A stretch of 43,775 bases of DNA from an uncultured Oscillospiraceae bacterium (GTDB lineage: Bacteria; Bacillota; Clostridia; Oscillospirales; Oscillospiraceae). The stretch covers positions 1-43,775 of the forward strand of contig CATLHC010000017.1 of the NCBI GenBank assembly GCA_949948775.1, read 5' to 3'. Both the position numbers and the translations under genes were made by a program. This document shows positions 16,386 through 25,031 of this stretch, piece after piece (position 1 is the stretch's first letter; each line of letters begins with the position of its first letter). The notes beneath the pieces are model-generated. The model saw nothing but the letters and a program-made list of their open reading frames with translations, searched no databases and was not told the DNA's origin.

Positions 16386-17702
16386 ATGTCAAATACTGTT
16401 ATGATTGCCGCGCTGGTAGTTGGCTTGATTGCGGCCTTGGTCATCAGCACAAAATTTAACATTAACGCGGGCATTTTGGGCCTTCTTGTGGCCTGGATCG
16501 TGGGCGGCTGGATGGGAAAGCTGAGCGTGACGACGCTGGTGGGGTATTGGCCCACTTCCGTTATGTTCATCGCCATCACCACCACCCTGTTTTTCGGCGT
16601 CGCTCGGGAAAACGGCACGTTGACCTTATTTGCCAATAAGGTCATGTACGCCACCCGAAAATTTCCCTGGTTTATACCCATCGCCCTCTATCTCACCGCG
16701 TGGGTTGTGGGCGCCGCCGGGGCCGGCGCTATGGCGGCCCAAATTGCCCTGTCGGCCATTGGGTTTGCCATTGCCGGCCAGACTGGAATGCACCCGCTGC
16801 TGGTGATTCTGGCCGTCTTTCTGGGCGGTGGCGGTGGCGGCGGCATGTTCTGGAGCTCTGAGGGCGCCAACCGGATTGCCTTTTACGGCCAGGCCGGCGT
16901 GGCCGAAGACGCCGTTACCTACAGCGCCATGGCCTACAGCCTGTATTCCTTTATCATTTTTACACTCATTTTCCTGATGGGTTATGTGGTATTTAAGGGC
17001 TGGAAAATCGATACGGCAAATTTGAATATGGAGAAGCCGGCTCCCTACGATGATAAGCAGAAACCCACCCTGGTGCTCATCGCTGTCTGCCTGGGGCTGG
17101 TGATTGGCAGCGCCGTGTGGAAATGCTTCTGGCCCAGCGACCTGTCTAAGTATCTGGCGGGACAGCTGAGCATCCAGATGGTCTGTTTGGCGGGATTTGT
17201 GGTGGCCTTTTTCCTGAAGCTGGCCGACGCGAAGGCGGTGATGAAGCGAATTCCTTGGGACTTAATCTTGAATATCGGCGGAATGTGTGTGATGATTAAG
17301 GTGCTGATCAACTGCGGCATTACCGATATGGTAGCGGCCGTTTTCGCCGGAGACATTCCCAAGTTCATCATCCCCGTGCTTTTCTTTATCATGGCGGGCG
17401 TCATCACGCTCTTTTCCAATTTCACGGTTATCTATCCGCTTCTTATGCCGCTGGTTCCCGTGGTGGCCGCCGCTGCAGGCTGCAATTCCGTGACATTATT
17501 TACGGCCATGTGCCTGGGTTCCTTTACTCCCGGCATCTCGCCGTTTTCCACCGGCGGCGCCTGCTGTCTGTCCGGCTGTCCCGACGAGAAAACCCGCCAG
17601 GAGCTGGTGCCGAAAGTGTTTATTATGAGCCTTGTAATCATCGCTGTCATCTGTGCGCTGCTGCTGACTCCTATCATCAGTTTCCTGCCCGACTGTTTGT
17701 GA
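16386..17702 (+). CDS. MatC/SLC13-like carboxylate permease, module A
   Basis: Inner-membrane transporter of 438 aa with about 11-12 hydrophobic segments. It resembles the DASS/ion-transporter superfamily permeases often annotated as MatC-like or SLC13-like carboxylate carriers. Two segments stand out: a glycine run with GGGGGGGMFWSSEG near residue 150 and GSFTPGISPFSTGGA near residue 390; the latter matches the two-fold repeated ion-binding hairpin region of this superfamily. The ATG at 16386 has GAGGAG 8 nt upstream. It precedes the GRE gene and probably imports the GRE substrate, likely an organic acid. The module B permease has the same length and the same ISPFSTGGA motif. Confidence 0.85.
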   Translation: MSNTVMIAALVVGLIAALVISTKFNINAGILGLLVAWIVGGWMGKLSVTTLVGYWPTSVMFIAITTTLFFGVARENGTLTLFANKVMYATRKFPWFIPIALYLTAWVVGAAGAGAMAAQIALSAIGFAIAGQTGMHPLLVILAVFLGGGGGGGMFWSSEGANRIAFYGQAGVAEDAVTYSAMAYSLYSFIIFTLIFLMGYVVFKGWKIDTANLNMEKPAPYDDKQKPTLVLIAVCLGLVIGSAVWKCFWPSDLSKYLAGQLSIQMVCLAGFVVAFFLKLADAKAVMKRIPWDLILNIGGMCVMIKVLINCGITDMVAAVFAGDIPKFIIPVLFFIMAGVITLFSNFTVIYPLLMPLVPVVAAAAGCNSVTLFTAMCLGSFTPGISPFSTGGACCLSGCPDEKTRQELVPKVFIMSLVIIAVICALLLTPIISFLPDCL

Positions 17703-17728
17703 GAGAGCGGCGGCCACACAGGATGACG

Positions 17729-17754
17729 GGGCCGGACGCTTTAGCGTCCGGCCC
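17729..17754 (+). other. Intercistronic hairpin between permease and GRE genes
   Basis: A 12-bp perfect stem (GGGCCGGACGCT at 17729-17740 with AGCGTCCGGCCC at 17743-17754) with a tight 2-nt loop and no T run. It is more likely an mRNA stability or processing element than a terminator and could raise GRE expression relative to the permease. Confidence 0.5.
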
Positions 17755-17774
17755 ACCGGAAAGGAGGAATTGAT

Positions 17775-20207
17775 TTGCCGTCGAAATACACGCCGCTGCC
17801 TTACGCGCCGGAGATCGATAGTATTGACCCGTGTGTTGGGCGCATCCAGCGGCTGCGGGAACGGTCTCTAAACGAGCCGATCCACATCTGCGCCCATCGG
17901 AGCAGGATTGCCACCGCAAGCTGGAAAGAGACCGAGGGCCTGCCGCTGCACATCCGCCGGGCGCGCTTGTTTGAAAAGCTTTGCGATGAGATGCCTTTGA
18001 AAATTTTTGAGGAGGAACTGATTGTAGGGTCCCAAACTCCCTACCTGCGGGGAGTGGGCCTGCAGCTGGATTATAACCCTAAGCCTGGCTTTGAGCTGAT
18101 GGCGGGAGACCGCCGTATGCGCGCGGAACAAAGCACCGGTGAGCTGACGGAAGGCGACCTGGAGCAGATTGGGGCGGACGCCCGGTATTGGGGCGGGCGA
18201 AGCCCCGGCGAACAGATGCTGGAGGCAATCCATGAACGGTACGGCGAGACATATGACGACGCCATTTATTGCTGTGCCCGCTCCTATGCCAGCTTTACCA
18301 ATTATGCGGCCCAGGCAGACTATGGTAAGGTGCTGGAAAAGGGAATACGGGGAATCGTGGAGGAGATCGACGCGCAAATTGCCGCGCTCAGCTTCCATGA
18401 CGCGGACAGCGGGCAAAGGCTGACCTTCCTCAAGGCCATGCGCATTTCCTGCCTTGCGTTTATTCGCCTTGGACGCCGCTACGGCGCGCTGGCGGAGGAA
18501 ATGGCCCGGGAGGAGGCCGGCTCCGAACGGAGGCGGGAGCTTTTGCAAATCGCCAAAGTGTGTGAAAGGGTCCCCGAGTTTCCCGCGGAAACCTATTGGG
18601 AAGCCCTCCAATGCATTCGCTTTATCCACCTGGGCCTTTATCTTGAGGATGGGAACGGTGCCGGCGCCTCCCTGTGCCGGATGGATCAGAACCTGAATCC
18701 AATTTATCAAAAGGAATTGGCGGCCGGAACACTGACCCGGGCCAAAGCCATGGAGCTGCTGGCGGCTTTTTGGATCAAAATAGCTGCGACCGACCGGCTC
18801 CCGCCCGGATATGTGAAAACCATGGGCGCAGGTTACGTCCAGTCCCGCGCGATCTTGGGCGGCGTAAAACGGGATGGCGGCGATGCCTGCAATGAGCAGA
18901 CCTATATGATCCTCCATGTGGGAGGAAAAATGAGGTTGGACTTCCCGCTGTTTCTGCGCTGGCATCCGGAGATCAACCGCGCTTTTATGCACAAAGGCGT
19001 GTGGACCAATACGCAAATGGGATCGGAGCCGGCTTTTCACAACGATGTCAACATCATCAGGGGTCTGGTGGAGGACGGCGCCTCGCTGGAGGATGCTCGG
19101 GACTACACGCTGCAGGGCTGCACCCACCCCTACCCTTATGGGACGGTGTACGGCACGCCTATTTTCCTCAACGGGGCCAAGGTGCTGGAGCTGACCATGT
19201 ACGACGGGTTTGATCCAAAGCTGGGAAAACAGACCGGCCCTCACACCGGCGATCCCAGGGGGTTTAGGGACCTGAAGGACTGGATAGCGGCATATACCGC
19301 ACAATGGGCGCACCTCTACTCGGTGGTCATCAATGCTGTTAACCTCGGCCAGAGCGTGGAGATGCAGGTGTTCAGCCAACCGTTTGTCTCTGCGTTGACC
19401 GCCGATTGTATTAAAAACGGAAAAGGGGTGCATGAGGGAGGATGCCGTTATAACCAGTTTATTGGAGACATCATGAACAAAGTCTATGCCGATGTGCCCG
19501 ATTCGCTCATGGCGATTGAGTTTTTGGTGTATGAGAAAAAGCTGGTTACGATGGATGAGCTGCTGAACGCCTGCGCAAGTAATTTCTCCGGTGAGCGGGG
19601 CGGGGAAATTCGAGAGTTGGCCCAAAAAGCCCCCAAATATGGAAATAATTTGGGCCGTCCGGAGGAAATTTATCAGATGGTCAATGAAGAGGTCACCCAA
19701 TTCTGCCTGAGACAGCGGAATTGGTTCGGACTGCCCAAACGAGATGGGCGGCCCGGCGGATCCATCCATATGGCACAGGGCATGGATGTGGGCGCGCTGC
19801 CCAGCGGCCGGCCGGCGGGAGCTCCTCTTTCCGACGGCGGGATATCGCCCTGTACGGGCTGCGACACCCAGGGCCCCACCTGCGTCATGGCGTCTGTGGG
19901 CAAGGCAACGGATCATTTCCGCCGTACCCGGTCCGCGGTGCTCAATCAGAAAATCCCCCAGAGCATGTTGAAAACCCCGGAAGAGAGGGAAAAGTTCGTG
20001 GCGCTTTTGGAGGCGTATTTTGAGGGCTACAATGGATACCAGGTGCAGTGGAATATCCAGGATCGAGCCACGTTTGAGGACGCCATGAAACACCCCTCAA
20101 AGCATCAGGACCTGATTGTCCGGGTGGGTGGCTTCAGTGCTTATTACATCGAACTCAGCGATAAACTTCAGCGGCAGATTATAGACCGTACGGAGCAGCG
20201 GTTGTAA
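17775..20207 (+). CDS. Glycyl radical enzyme (PFL2-like), module A, unusual GCTH active site
   Basis: Oxygen-sensitive glycyl radical enzyme, 810 aa, normal for the family. The radical glycine should be Gly786 in RVGGFSAYYIEL, 24 residues from the end. The thiyl-radical cysteine is Cys449 in YTLQGCTHPYPYG. Known GRE eliminases and decarboxylases have Cys-X-Glu here (GCVE); this protein has Cys-Thr-His, so the usual general base is missing and the reaction is likely different. Other family landmarks are present, such as GALPSGRPAGAPLSDG near residue 675. The start is a TTG at 17775 with AAGGAGG 7 nt upstream. No activase gene is in this operon; the one in module B is a candidate. Substrate unknown. 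Confidence 0.9.
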   Translation: MPSKYTPLPYAPEIDSIDPCVGRIQRLRERSLNEPIHICAHRSRIATASWKETEGLPLHIRRARLFEKLCDEMPLKIFEEELIVGSQTPYLRGVGLQLDYNPKPGFELMAGDRRMRAEQSTGELTEGDLEQIGADARYWGGRSPGEQMLEAIHERYGETYDDAIYCCARSYASFTNYAAQADYGKVLEKGIRGIVEEIDAQIAALSFHDADSGQRLTFLKAMRISCLAFIRLGRRYGALAEEMAREEAGSERRRELLQIAKVCERVPEFPAETYWEALQCIRFIHLGLYLEDGNGAGASLCRMDQNLNPIYQKELAAGTLTRAKAMELLAAFWIKIAATDRLPPGYVKTMGAGYVQSRAILGGVKRDGGDACNEQTYMILHVGGKMRLDFPLFLRWHPEINRAFMHKGVWTNTQMGSEPAFHNDVNIIRGLVEDGASLEDARDYTLQGCTHPYPYGTVYGTPIFLNGAKVLELTMYDGFDPKLGKQTGPHTGDPRGFRDLKDWIAAYTAQWAHLYSVVINAVNLGQSVEMQVFSQPFVSALTADCIKNGKGVHEGGCRYNQFIGDIMNKVYADVPDSLMAIEFLVYEKKLVTMDELLNACASNFSGERGGEIRELAQKAPKYGNNLGRPEEIYQMVNEEVTQFCLRQRNWFGLPKRDGRPGGSIHMAQGMDVGALPSGRPAGAPLSDGGISPCTGCDTQGPTCVMASVGKATDHFRRTRSAVLNQKIPQSMLKTPEEREKFVALLEAYFEGYNGYQVQWNIQDRATFEDAMKHPSKHQDLIVRVGGFSAYYIELSDKLQRQIIDRTEQRL

Positions 20208-20261
20208 GCTGTCTCAACGTTTTTCCCCCAGCGCGGATCTTCGTCCCCTTGGCACAAAACG

Positions 20262-20302
20262 GCCCTGCCCGGTCCGGCGAATTTGTCCGGACCGGGCAGG
20301 GC
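20262..20302. terminator. Bidirectional terminator between module A and the kinase gene
   Basis: A 16-bp perfect stem (20262-20277 with 20287-20302) with T-rich sequence on both sides (GTTTTCGTT to the right, GTTTTGTG on the minus strand). It separates two convergent genes. Confidence 0.88.
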
Positions 20303-20310
20303 GTTTTCGT

Positions 20311-21981
20311 TCAGGCGAGGTAACAGCCCCCGCCGATGAATTCCCGCATAAGGGAGGTCTTGGGGATGTTGTCCGCGGGGATGGGCAGGAAGTAATTCAG
20401 GAACTTCAGCAGCCGCTTGGCCTCAATGTACTCCTCGCTGTCCCGGGGCACGCCGAACAGCAGCGGCTGGACATAGGGCTTCAGCAGCGCCGTCTCATAG
20501 ATCAGGGCCGAGTTGAAGATCATGTCCGCGCTGTCCTGGAAGGGAAAGATGTTGTTCTCCTCCCCACGGCGGACGTTGGGCCACATCTTGATGGTGGCCT
20601 GGGCGCTGTAGCCCCGGGTGCGGGCGTCCCGCTCGATGCGGCGCAGCAGGCGGGCGTCGGTGGTGGGGATGCGGTTGTGGTCGTCGATGTTCAGCGTGGT
20701 CAGGCAGCTGATGTAGATCTTGTACTTGCTCTCCTTGGGCAAGGCGTGGGTGAACTGGTCGTTGAGGCAGTGGATGCCCTCGATGACAAGCACGTCCTCC
20801 GCGCCCAGGGTGAGGAAATTGCCGTTATACTCCCGTGCGCCCTTTTTGAAGTTGTAGCTGGGCATCTCCACCGTCTCGCCGTTCAGCAGACGCATCATGT
20901 CCGTATTGAACTGTTCCACGTCCATGGCGCCCAGGCCCTCGAAGTCGTAGTTGCCGTTCTCGTCCCGGGGGGTCCTGTCCCGGTTCACGAAATAGTTGTC
21001 GGTGGCGATGGCGTGGGGGCGCAGGCCGCAGGCGCGCAGCTGGGTGGACAGGCGGTGGGAGAAGGTGGTTTTGCCCGAGGAGGAGGGCCCCGCGATCATG
21101 ACGAAGCGGACCTCCTTCCGGGCGGCGATCTCGGCGGCGATGTCGCCGATCTTCTTCTCCATCATGGCCTCGTAGGTCAGGATCAGCGGCACGGTGCCGC
21201 CCTGGGAGACAATGGTGTTCAGCGCCGCCACGTTGGAGACGTTCAGCGATTCGGCCCGCAGCGTGGAATCGTACAGCGCCCGGTAGACCTTCATGGAGGG
21301 CTTGAACTGACCCAGCTCGTCGGGATTCTTCAGGGTGGGCAGGCGCAGCACAAAGCCGTCCTCAAACAGCTCCAGGCCGAAGCAGCGGATATAGCCGGTG
21401 TCCGGCACCATGTAACCGTAGAAGTAGTCCACAAAGCCGTCCAGCGAGTAGACGTTGACGTGGGAGTTCACCCGGAAGCTGAGCAGCTCGGCCTTGTGGA
21501 CCAGCCCTTCTTTGCGGAACAGCTCCATGGCGTCGTCGGTGTTGATGGACTTCTTTTCAATGGGCAGCGCCTGGGCGGACAGCTCCCGCATCCGCGCCTC
21601 CACCCGGTCCAGCAGGGGCTGATTCAGGGTAAAACCGCCCTGGGCGCGGATAAAGAGGGCGCGGCTGAGGGAGTACTCCACCGAGATGCGCTCCACATTT
21701 TCCCTGCCCGCCACGTCGTAAAAGGCCTTCAGCATCAGGAATACCGCGCTGCGTTCATAGGTCTGGATGCCGGGCACGTCCCGGGCAGTGACCATTTTCA
21801 GCGAACAGTCCCGGTCCAGCACCTTGTGCAGCTCGCACAGCTTCCCGTCCCGGTTCACCAGCAGGATGTCGCAGGGGAACCGGCTCTGAAAGTCCGCCGA
21901 AATGGCGCGGTAGGGCGTCCCCTGGGCATAGGCGTACTCCGCGCCGTCCACGGTGACCTGAAACATTTTACTCTCTTCCAT
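20311..21981 (-). CDS. Uridine kinase-like nucleoside kinase with TGS/ThrRS-like N-terminus
   Basis: Cytoplasmic P-loop kinase of 556 aa. The C-terminal 290 residues are a uridine kinase/phosphoribulokinase-type domain: Walker A GPSSSGKTT near residue 285, ATDNYFVNRDRTPRDENG (substrate loop) near 315, and VIEGIHCLNDQ near 390. The N-terminal 270 residues resemble the TGS and second additional domain of threonyl-tRNA synthetase, an architecture common in Firmicute nucleoside kinases. The ATG at 21981 has AAGGAGG 7 nt upstream. It has its own promoter and terminator, so it is probably a housekeeping gene unrelated to the GRE modules on either side. Its exact substrate is not certain. Confidence 0.9.
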   Translation of the reverse strand: MEESKMFQVTVDGAEYAYAQGTPYRAISADFQSRFPCDILLVNRDGKLCELHKVLDRDCSLKMVTARDVPGIQTYERSAVFLMLKAFYDVAGRENVERISVEYSLSRALFIRAQGGFTLNQPLLDRVEARMRELSAQALPIEKKSINTDDAMELFRKEGLVHKAELLSFRVNSHVNVYSLDGFVDYFYGYMVPDTGYIRCFGLELFEDGFVLRLPTLKNPDELGQFKPSMKVYRALYDSTLRAESLNVSNVAALNTIVSQGGTVPLILTYEAMMEKKIGDIAAEIAARKEVRFVMIAGPSSSGKTTFSHRLSTQLRACGLRPHAIATDNYFVNRDRTPRDENGNYDFEGLGAMDVEQFNTDMMRLLNGETVEMPSYNFKKGAREYNGNFLTLGAEDVLVIEGIHCLNDQFTHALPKESKYKIYISCLTTLNIDDHNRIPTTDARLLRRIERDARTRGYSAQATIKMWPNVRRGEENNIFPFQDSADMIFNSALIYETALLKPYVQPLLFGVPRDSEEYIEAKRLLKFLNYFLPIPADNIPKTSLMREFIGGGCYLA

Positions 21982-22053
21982 GGGATGGCCTCCTTTGTAT
22001 GTATGATCGTCCCGCCGGGGGAGCGGCTGCGTCTCCCTCGTGTCTCTATTCCT

Positions 22054-22082
22054 ATCATACGATAGTTTGCGCAAAAATACAA
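22054..22082 (-). promoter_or_regulatory. Promoter of the uridine kinase-like gene
   Basis: On the minus strand: TTGTAT (22082-22077), 17-nt spacer, TATGAT (22059-22054); leader about 65 nt. Confidence 0.6.
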
Positions 22083-22119
22083 TCTTTTTCGCGCCCTGGA
22101 AGCCTCCGATCCCCCGCCC

Positions 22120-23058
22120 TCAGCCGCCGATCTTGACCGGCACGCCGTGGCCGGCCACGATCTCCTTGAATGCCTCCATATCCGCGTCGCTGGGCGGCTC
22201 CAGGTTCAAACTCCGGGGACGCCCCAGGCTCTCGTTTTTGCTCTCCCCCAGCCGATGGTAGGGCAGCAGGTTCACGCTGACGTCCCCGCCCAGGGACGCG
22301 GCGAACCGGCCCACGGCGTGGAGGTTCTCAATGCTGTCGTTCATCCCCGGGATGGTGGGCATGCGCAGAATTACGGGTACGCCCAGCTCCCTGTGGATGT
22401 GGCGGATATTTTCCAGAATGTACTCGTTGGGCACTCCCACCAGCCTCTCGTGGGCCTTGGAGTCCATGTGCTTCACGTCCAGCAGCGCGATATCCACGTG
22501 GGGAAATACCCGGTCCACCACCTCCCGCTTGGCAAAGGCGCTGCTTTCAATGGCGGTGTGGATTCCCTCGGCGTGGGCGGCGGCGAACAGGTTGGCGCTG
22601 AATTCGGGGTGGGACAGCGCCTCTCCCCCCGAGATGGTCATGCCGCCCCCCGAGCCGTCGAAAAACAGTTTATCCCCCTTGACCTGGTCGATGACCTCTC
22701 GGACGGTCTTTTCCGTCCCCGCGATCTCACGGGCCGAGGCCGGGCACGCGCCCACGCAGGCGCCGCAGTTGACGCACTTGTCCCGGTCGGTGACGGCCAC
22801 GTATTTTCCCTCATAAGGGCCGATGGAGATGGCCCCCTTGGGACACAGCGGGACGCATCTGCCGCAGCCGGTACACTTGGAGGAATAGGTCATCAGCTCC
22901 GGATAAGCCGCGTTGGACTCCGGGTTGGCGCACCACAGGCACCGCAGCGGGCAGCCCTTCACAAACACCGTGTCCCGGATGCCGGGGCCGTCGTGGATGC
23001 AGTAGGTCTGGATGTTGAACACCGGGGCATGGGCACTGTAGTCGATTTCAAATTTCAT
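22120..23058 (-). CDS. Glycyl radical enzyme activating protein (radical SAM)
   Basis: Radical SAM activase of 312 aa that abstracts a hydrogen from the conserved glycine of a GRE. The SAM-cluster motif CxxxCxxC is in KGCPLRCLWCANPES near residue 38. Two ferredoxin-type [4Fe-4S] sites follow: CTGCGRCVPLCP and CVNCGACVGACP between about residues 60 and 110. This insert is typical of activases of PFL2-type GREs and is absent from PflA. SGGEALSHPEF is the usual SAM-binding GGE region. It lies 45 nt after the PucR-type gene of module B on the same strand and is probably cotranscribed with it. It is the only activase in the window and may serve both GREs. Confidence 0.95.
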   Translation of the reverse strand: MKFEIDYSAHAPVFNIQTYCIHDGPGIRDTVFVKGCPLRCLWCANPESNAAYPELMTYSSKCTGCGRCVPLCPKGAISIGPYEGKYVAVTDRDKCVNCGACVGACPASAREIAGTEKTVREVIDQVKGDKLFFDGSGGGMTISGGEALSHPEFSANLFAAAHAEGIHTAIESSAFAKREVVDRVFPHVDIALLDVKHMDSKAHERLVGVPNEYILENIRHIHRELGVPVILRMPTIPGMNDSIENLHAVGRFAASLGGDVSVNLLPYHRLGESKNESLGRPRSLNLEPPSDADMEAFKEIVAGHGVPVKIGG

Positions 23059-23103
23059 TTTTCTCGCTCCATTTCAGTGTTGATTTGCGTCCCGCACGGG
23101 CCG

Positions 23104-24672
23104 TCACTGCAGCTCCTTCTGCATCACGTTCTCATAATACCGCATGATCTGGCAGGAGATCAGCAAACGCTGGCGCAGCCGGGGGTCGTCCATCTCCATG
23201 CAGGTCAGCTTCTTGATTAGGTTCACCTTGTTGTTAACGGTATTTCGGTGCATATACAGGTCTGTGGCCGTCTTGTTCACATTCCCGTCGTTGAGCAGAA
23301 AATAGAACAGCACGTCCCGCAGGTTGGCGTTGTGCGCCCGGTCGTATCGGGTCAGCGCCGTCACCGCCGGGTGGGCCAGATAGAGGATATCCTCATTCTG
23401 CTCCGCCTCCAGGTACCGCTGGACGCACAGGTCGATGAGGCTGTATATGATATAGTCCTCCGTAAAAAAGATCCGCTCCGCTTTGTCCTGGCACAGCAGG
23501 CAGGCCAGTTCGTTGGTACGCTTGCTCAGCAGATACATGGACGCGATGGCCTCGGCGTGCCGGGTGCCGTTGCCGATCATCATAAAGCCGTCGTACCGCT
23601 TTAAAAGGGCCGTGAGCTTCTCCGTCTGCTCCGGTCCGCCCAGAGAGGGCCGGAAATCCCGCTCCTTATGGCTGTACAGCAGGATAATGTCCTTTTGATA
23701 GACCGCCATATTGGTGCTGGGGAAAAAGCCCCGCAGGCGGCTGAGCAGATAGTTGTACGGCACCCGGATGTTGTCGTTTTTGAAAGAGATGACCACCACC
23801 CGCAGAAAGTTCTGCACCGGGCGGGGCAGTGTGGACAGGGCGGAGCGAATCTCCATGCGGTTGATCAGCCGCCGCTCCATCACATCCTCCCAAAACCGCT
23901 GGAAGGTTCTGATCTCCGGGTCCATGCGGCTCGTATCCCGGGAGAGCAGCTGCCGGCGCAGGCACTGCATCACGCAGGCGCACAGGCTCTGCAGATCCGT
24001 ATCCGCCCCCTCGCCGCCCTCCAGCAGCAAAATGCCCAGCACCTCGCCCTCCCAGGCACTCCGGCAGGCGAAGACGGCGGTCCCCGTCTCCTTCACCGTG
24101 AGCGTGCCCCAGCTCTCCTGAGGCGCGCCGGGCGGGAACAGCTTTTTCATAACATCCTGTGGCAGAACGCCGGCTTCGGAGAGCTGCCCGGCCAAATAGG
24201 AGGACTCCTCCAGCCCGGCGGAGTCCATGACCCGCCCCTGCCAGTTCAGCAGCGCCGCGCCGCACGCCCCGGACCGGGCGGCCATGCGCAGCGCCTCGTG
24301 GATTCCCGCGTCCTGGTCCAGCAGGTCCTGGCAGTTCTTCTTCCACAGCTCCGCCCGGCGGATGTTCCGGGCCGTCAGGTTGTACAGCCGGGGCAGCGGA
24401 CAGGACAGCAGCGCCAGGGCGCAGCCCTCCGGCGCGGCGGGGCGCATTCCCTTCTCCGCCCCGGCCAGCAGCACAAGGCAGCCGGGAGCGGCCTGGATTC
24501 CGCTCAGCCGCTCCAGCCACGTCGCTTCCCCCAGATAGATCCGGTCCGGCAGCAGCTCAGTTTGTGTATCCAGCAGTTCCAAGCTGTCCGGGCAATGATC
24601 CCTGTCCGGAGGGATTGCGGTGTGGACAGTGACCGACCTCAACCGTCCAAGCAGATAGCGCAGACTCAGCAC
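23104..24672 (-). CDS. PucR/CdaR-type transcriptional regulator, module B
   Basis: Regulator of 522 aa with the same plan as the module A regulator: N-terminal PucR-like sensor, CdaR-like central domain and C-terminal HTH_30 (ANLRDVLFYFLLNDGNVNKT and DLYMHRNTVNNKVNLIKKL). The start is taken as GTG at 24672 because GGAGGA lies 7 nt upstream and because the resulting N-terminus (LSLRYLLGRLRSVTV) aligns with the start of the module A paralogue; upstream ATGs at 24687 and 24738 have no proper ribosome site. It diverges from the permease-esterase-GRE operon and is followed by the activase gene. Confidence 0.88.
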   Translation of the reverse strand: MLSLRYLLGRLRSVTVHTAIPPDRDHCPDSLELLDTQTELLPDRIYLGEATWLERLSGIQAAPGCLVLLAGAEKGMRPAAPEGCALALLSCPLPRLYNLTARNIRRAELWKKNCQDLLDQDAGIHEALRMAARSGACGAALLNWQGRVMDSAGLEESSYLAGQLSEAGVLPQDVMKKLFPPGAPQESWGTLTVKETGTAVFACRSAWEGEVLGILLLEGGEGADTDLQSLCACVMQCLRRQLLSRDTSRMDPEIRTFQRFWEDVMERRLINRMEIRSALSTLPRPVQNFLRVVVISFKNDNIRVPYNYLLSRLRGFFPSTNMAVYQKDIILLYSHKERDFRPSLGGPEQTEKLTALLKRYDGFMMIGNGTRHAEAIASMYLLSKRTNELACLLCQDKAERIFFTEDYIIYSLIDLCVQRYLEAEQNEDILYLAHPAVTALTRYDRAHNANLRDVLFYFLLNDGNVNKTATDLYMHRNTVNNKVNLIKKLTCMEMDDPRLRQRLLISCQIMRYYENVMQKELQ

Positions 24673-24736
24673 GGTACACTCCTCCATTCTTCCAAATGCG
24701 CGGGAGACAGCGTGTTCTCGGTGCGCTCCCATAAGC

Positions 24737-24742
24737 ATTATA
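24737..24742 (-). promoter_or_regulatory. -10 element of the module B regulator-activase operon
   Basis: Perfect TATAAT on the minus strand, 65 nt before the GTG start; the -35 region is poor (TGCAAA at 16 nt). Confidence 0.45.
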
Positions 24743-24759
24743 CATTACTTTTTGCTCTT

Positions 24760-24774
24760 TTGCACATATTGCAA
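24760..24774. promoter_or_regulatory. Candidate operator of module B
   Basis: TTGCA-N5-TGCAA, an inverted repeat with the same 5-5-5 layout as the module A candidate but different sequence. It overlaps the -35 region of the regulator promoter in the 359-nt gap between the divergent genes. Confidence 0.4.
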
Positions 24775-24875
24775 TCAAAAATTCCCGCCTTTTTCGTAAA
24801 AATGTTCACCCTGCACATCGAGCTTCACTTTTTTTGTGCCGCGTAAACAGAAAATGACGACTTTCACTTTTTTCC

Positions 24876-24904
24876 TTGCGAACCGAGGACAAATATGCTA
24901 TTTT
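24876..24904 (+). promoter_or_regulatory. Candidate promoter of the module B permease-GRE operon
   Basis: TTGCGA (24876-24881), 17-nt spacer, TATTTT (24899-24904). The leader of about 120 nt is very GC-rich (around 24945-24985) and may fold. Confidence 0.45.
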
Positions 24905-25031
24905 CAAGCCAAGATCAGCGGCTGTCCGCCGCCTGTGCGCACCGTGGGGGACGGGGCGCCGGGGGCGCGGGCGGCGGCTGGCCCTTGTCGGACCAAAGGC
25001 CATCACGTGATTCAGAGAGAGGAGTTTTTGA

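Noticed and set aside
17868-20093. Open frame of 741 codons on the minus strand opposite the module A GRE
   Set aside because: Antisense to a GRE with full family motifs; no ribosome site or recognisable domain.
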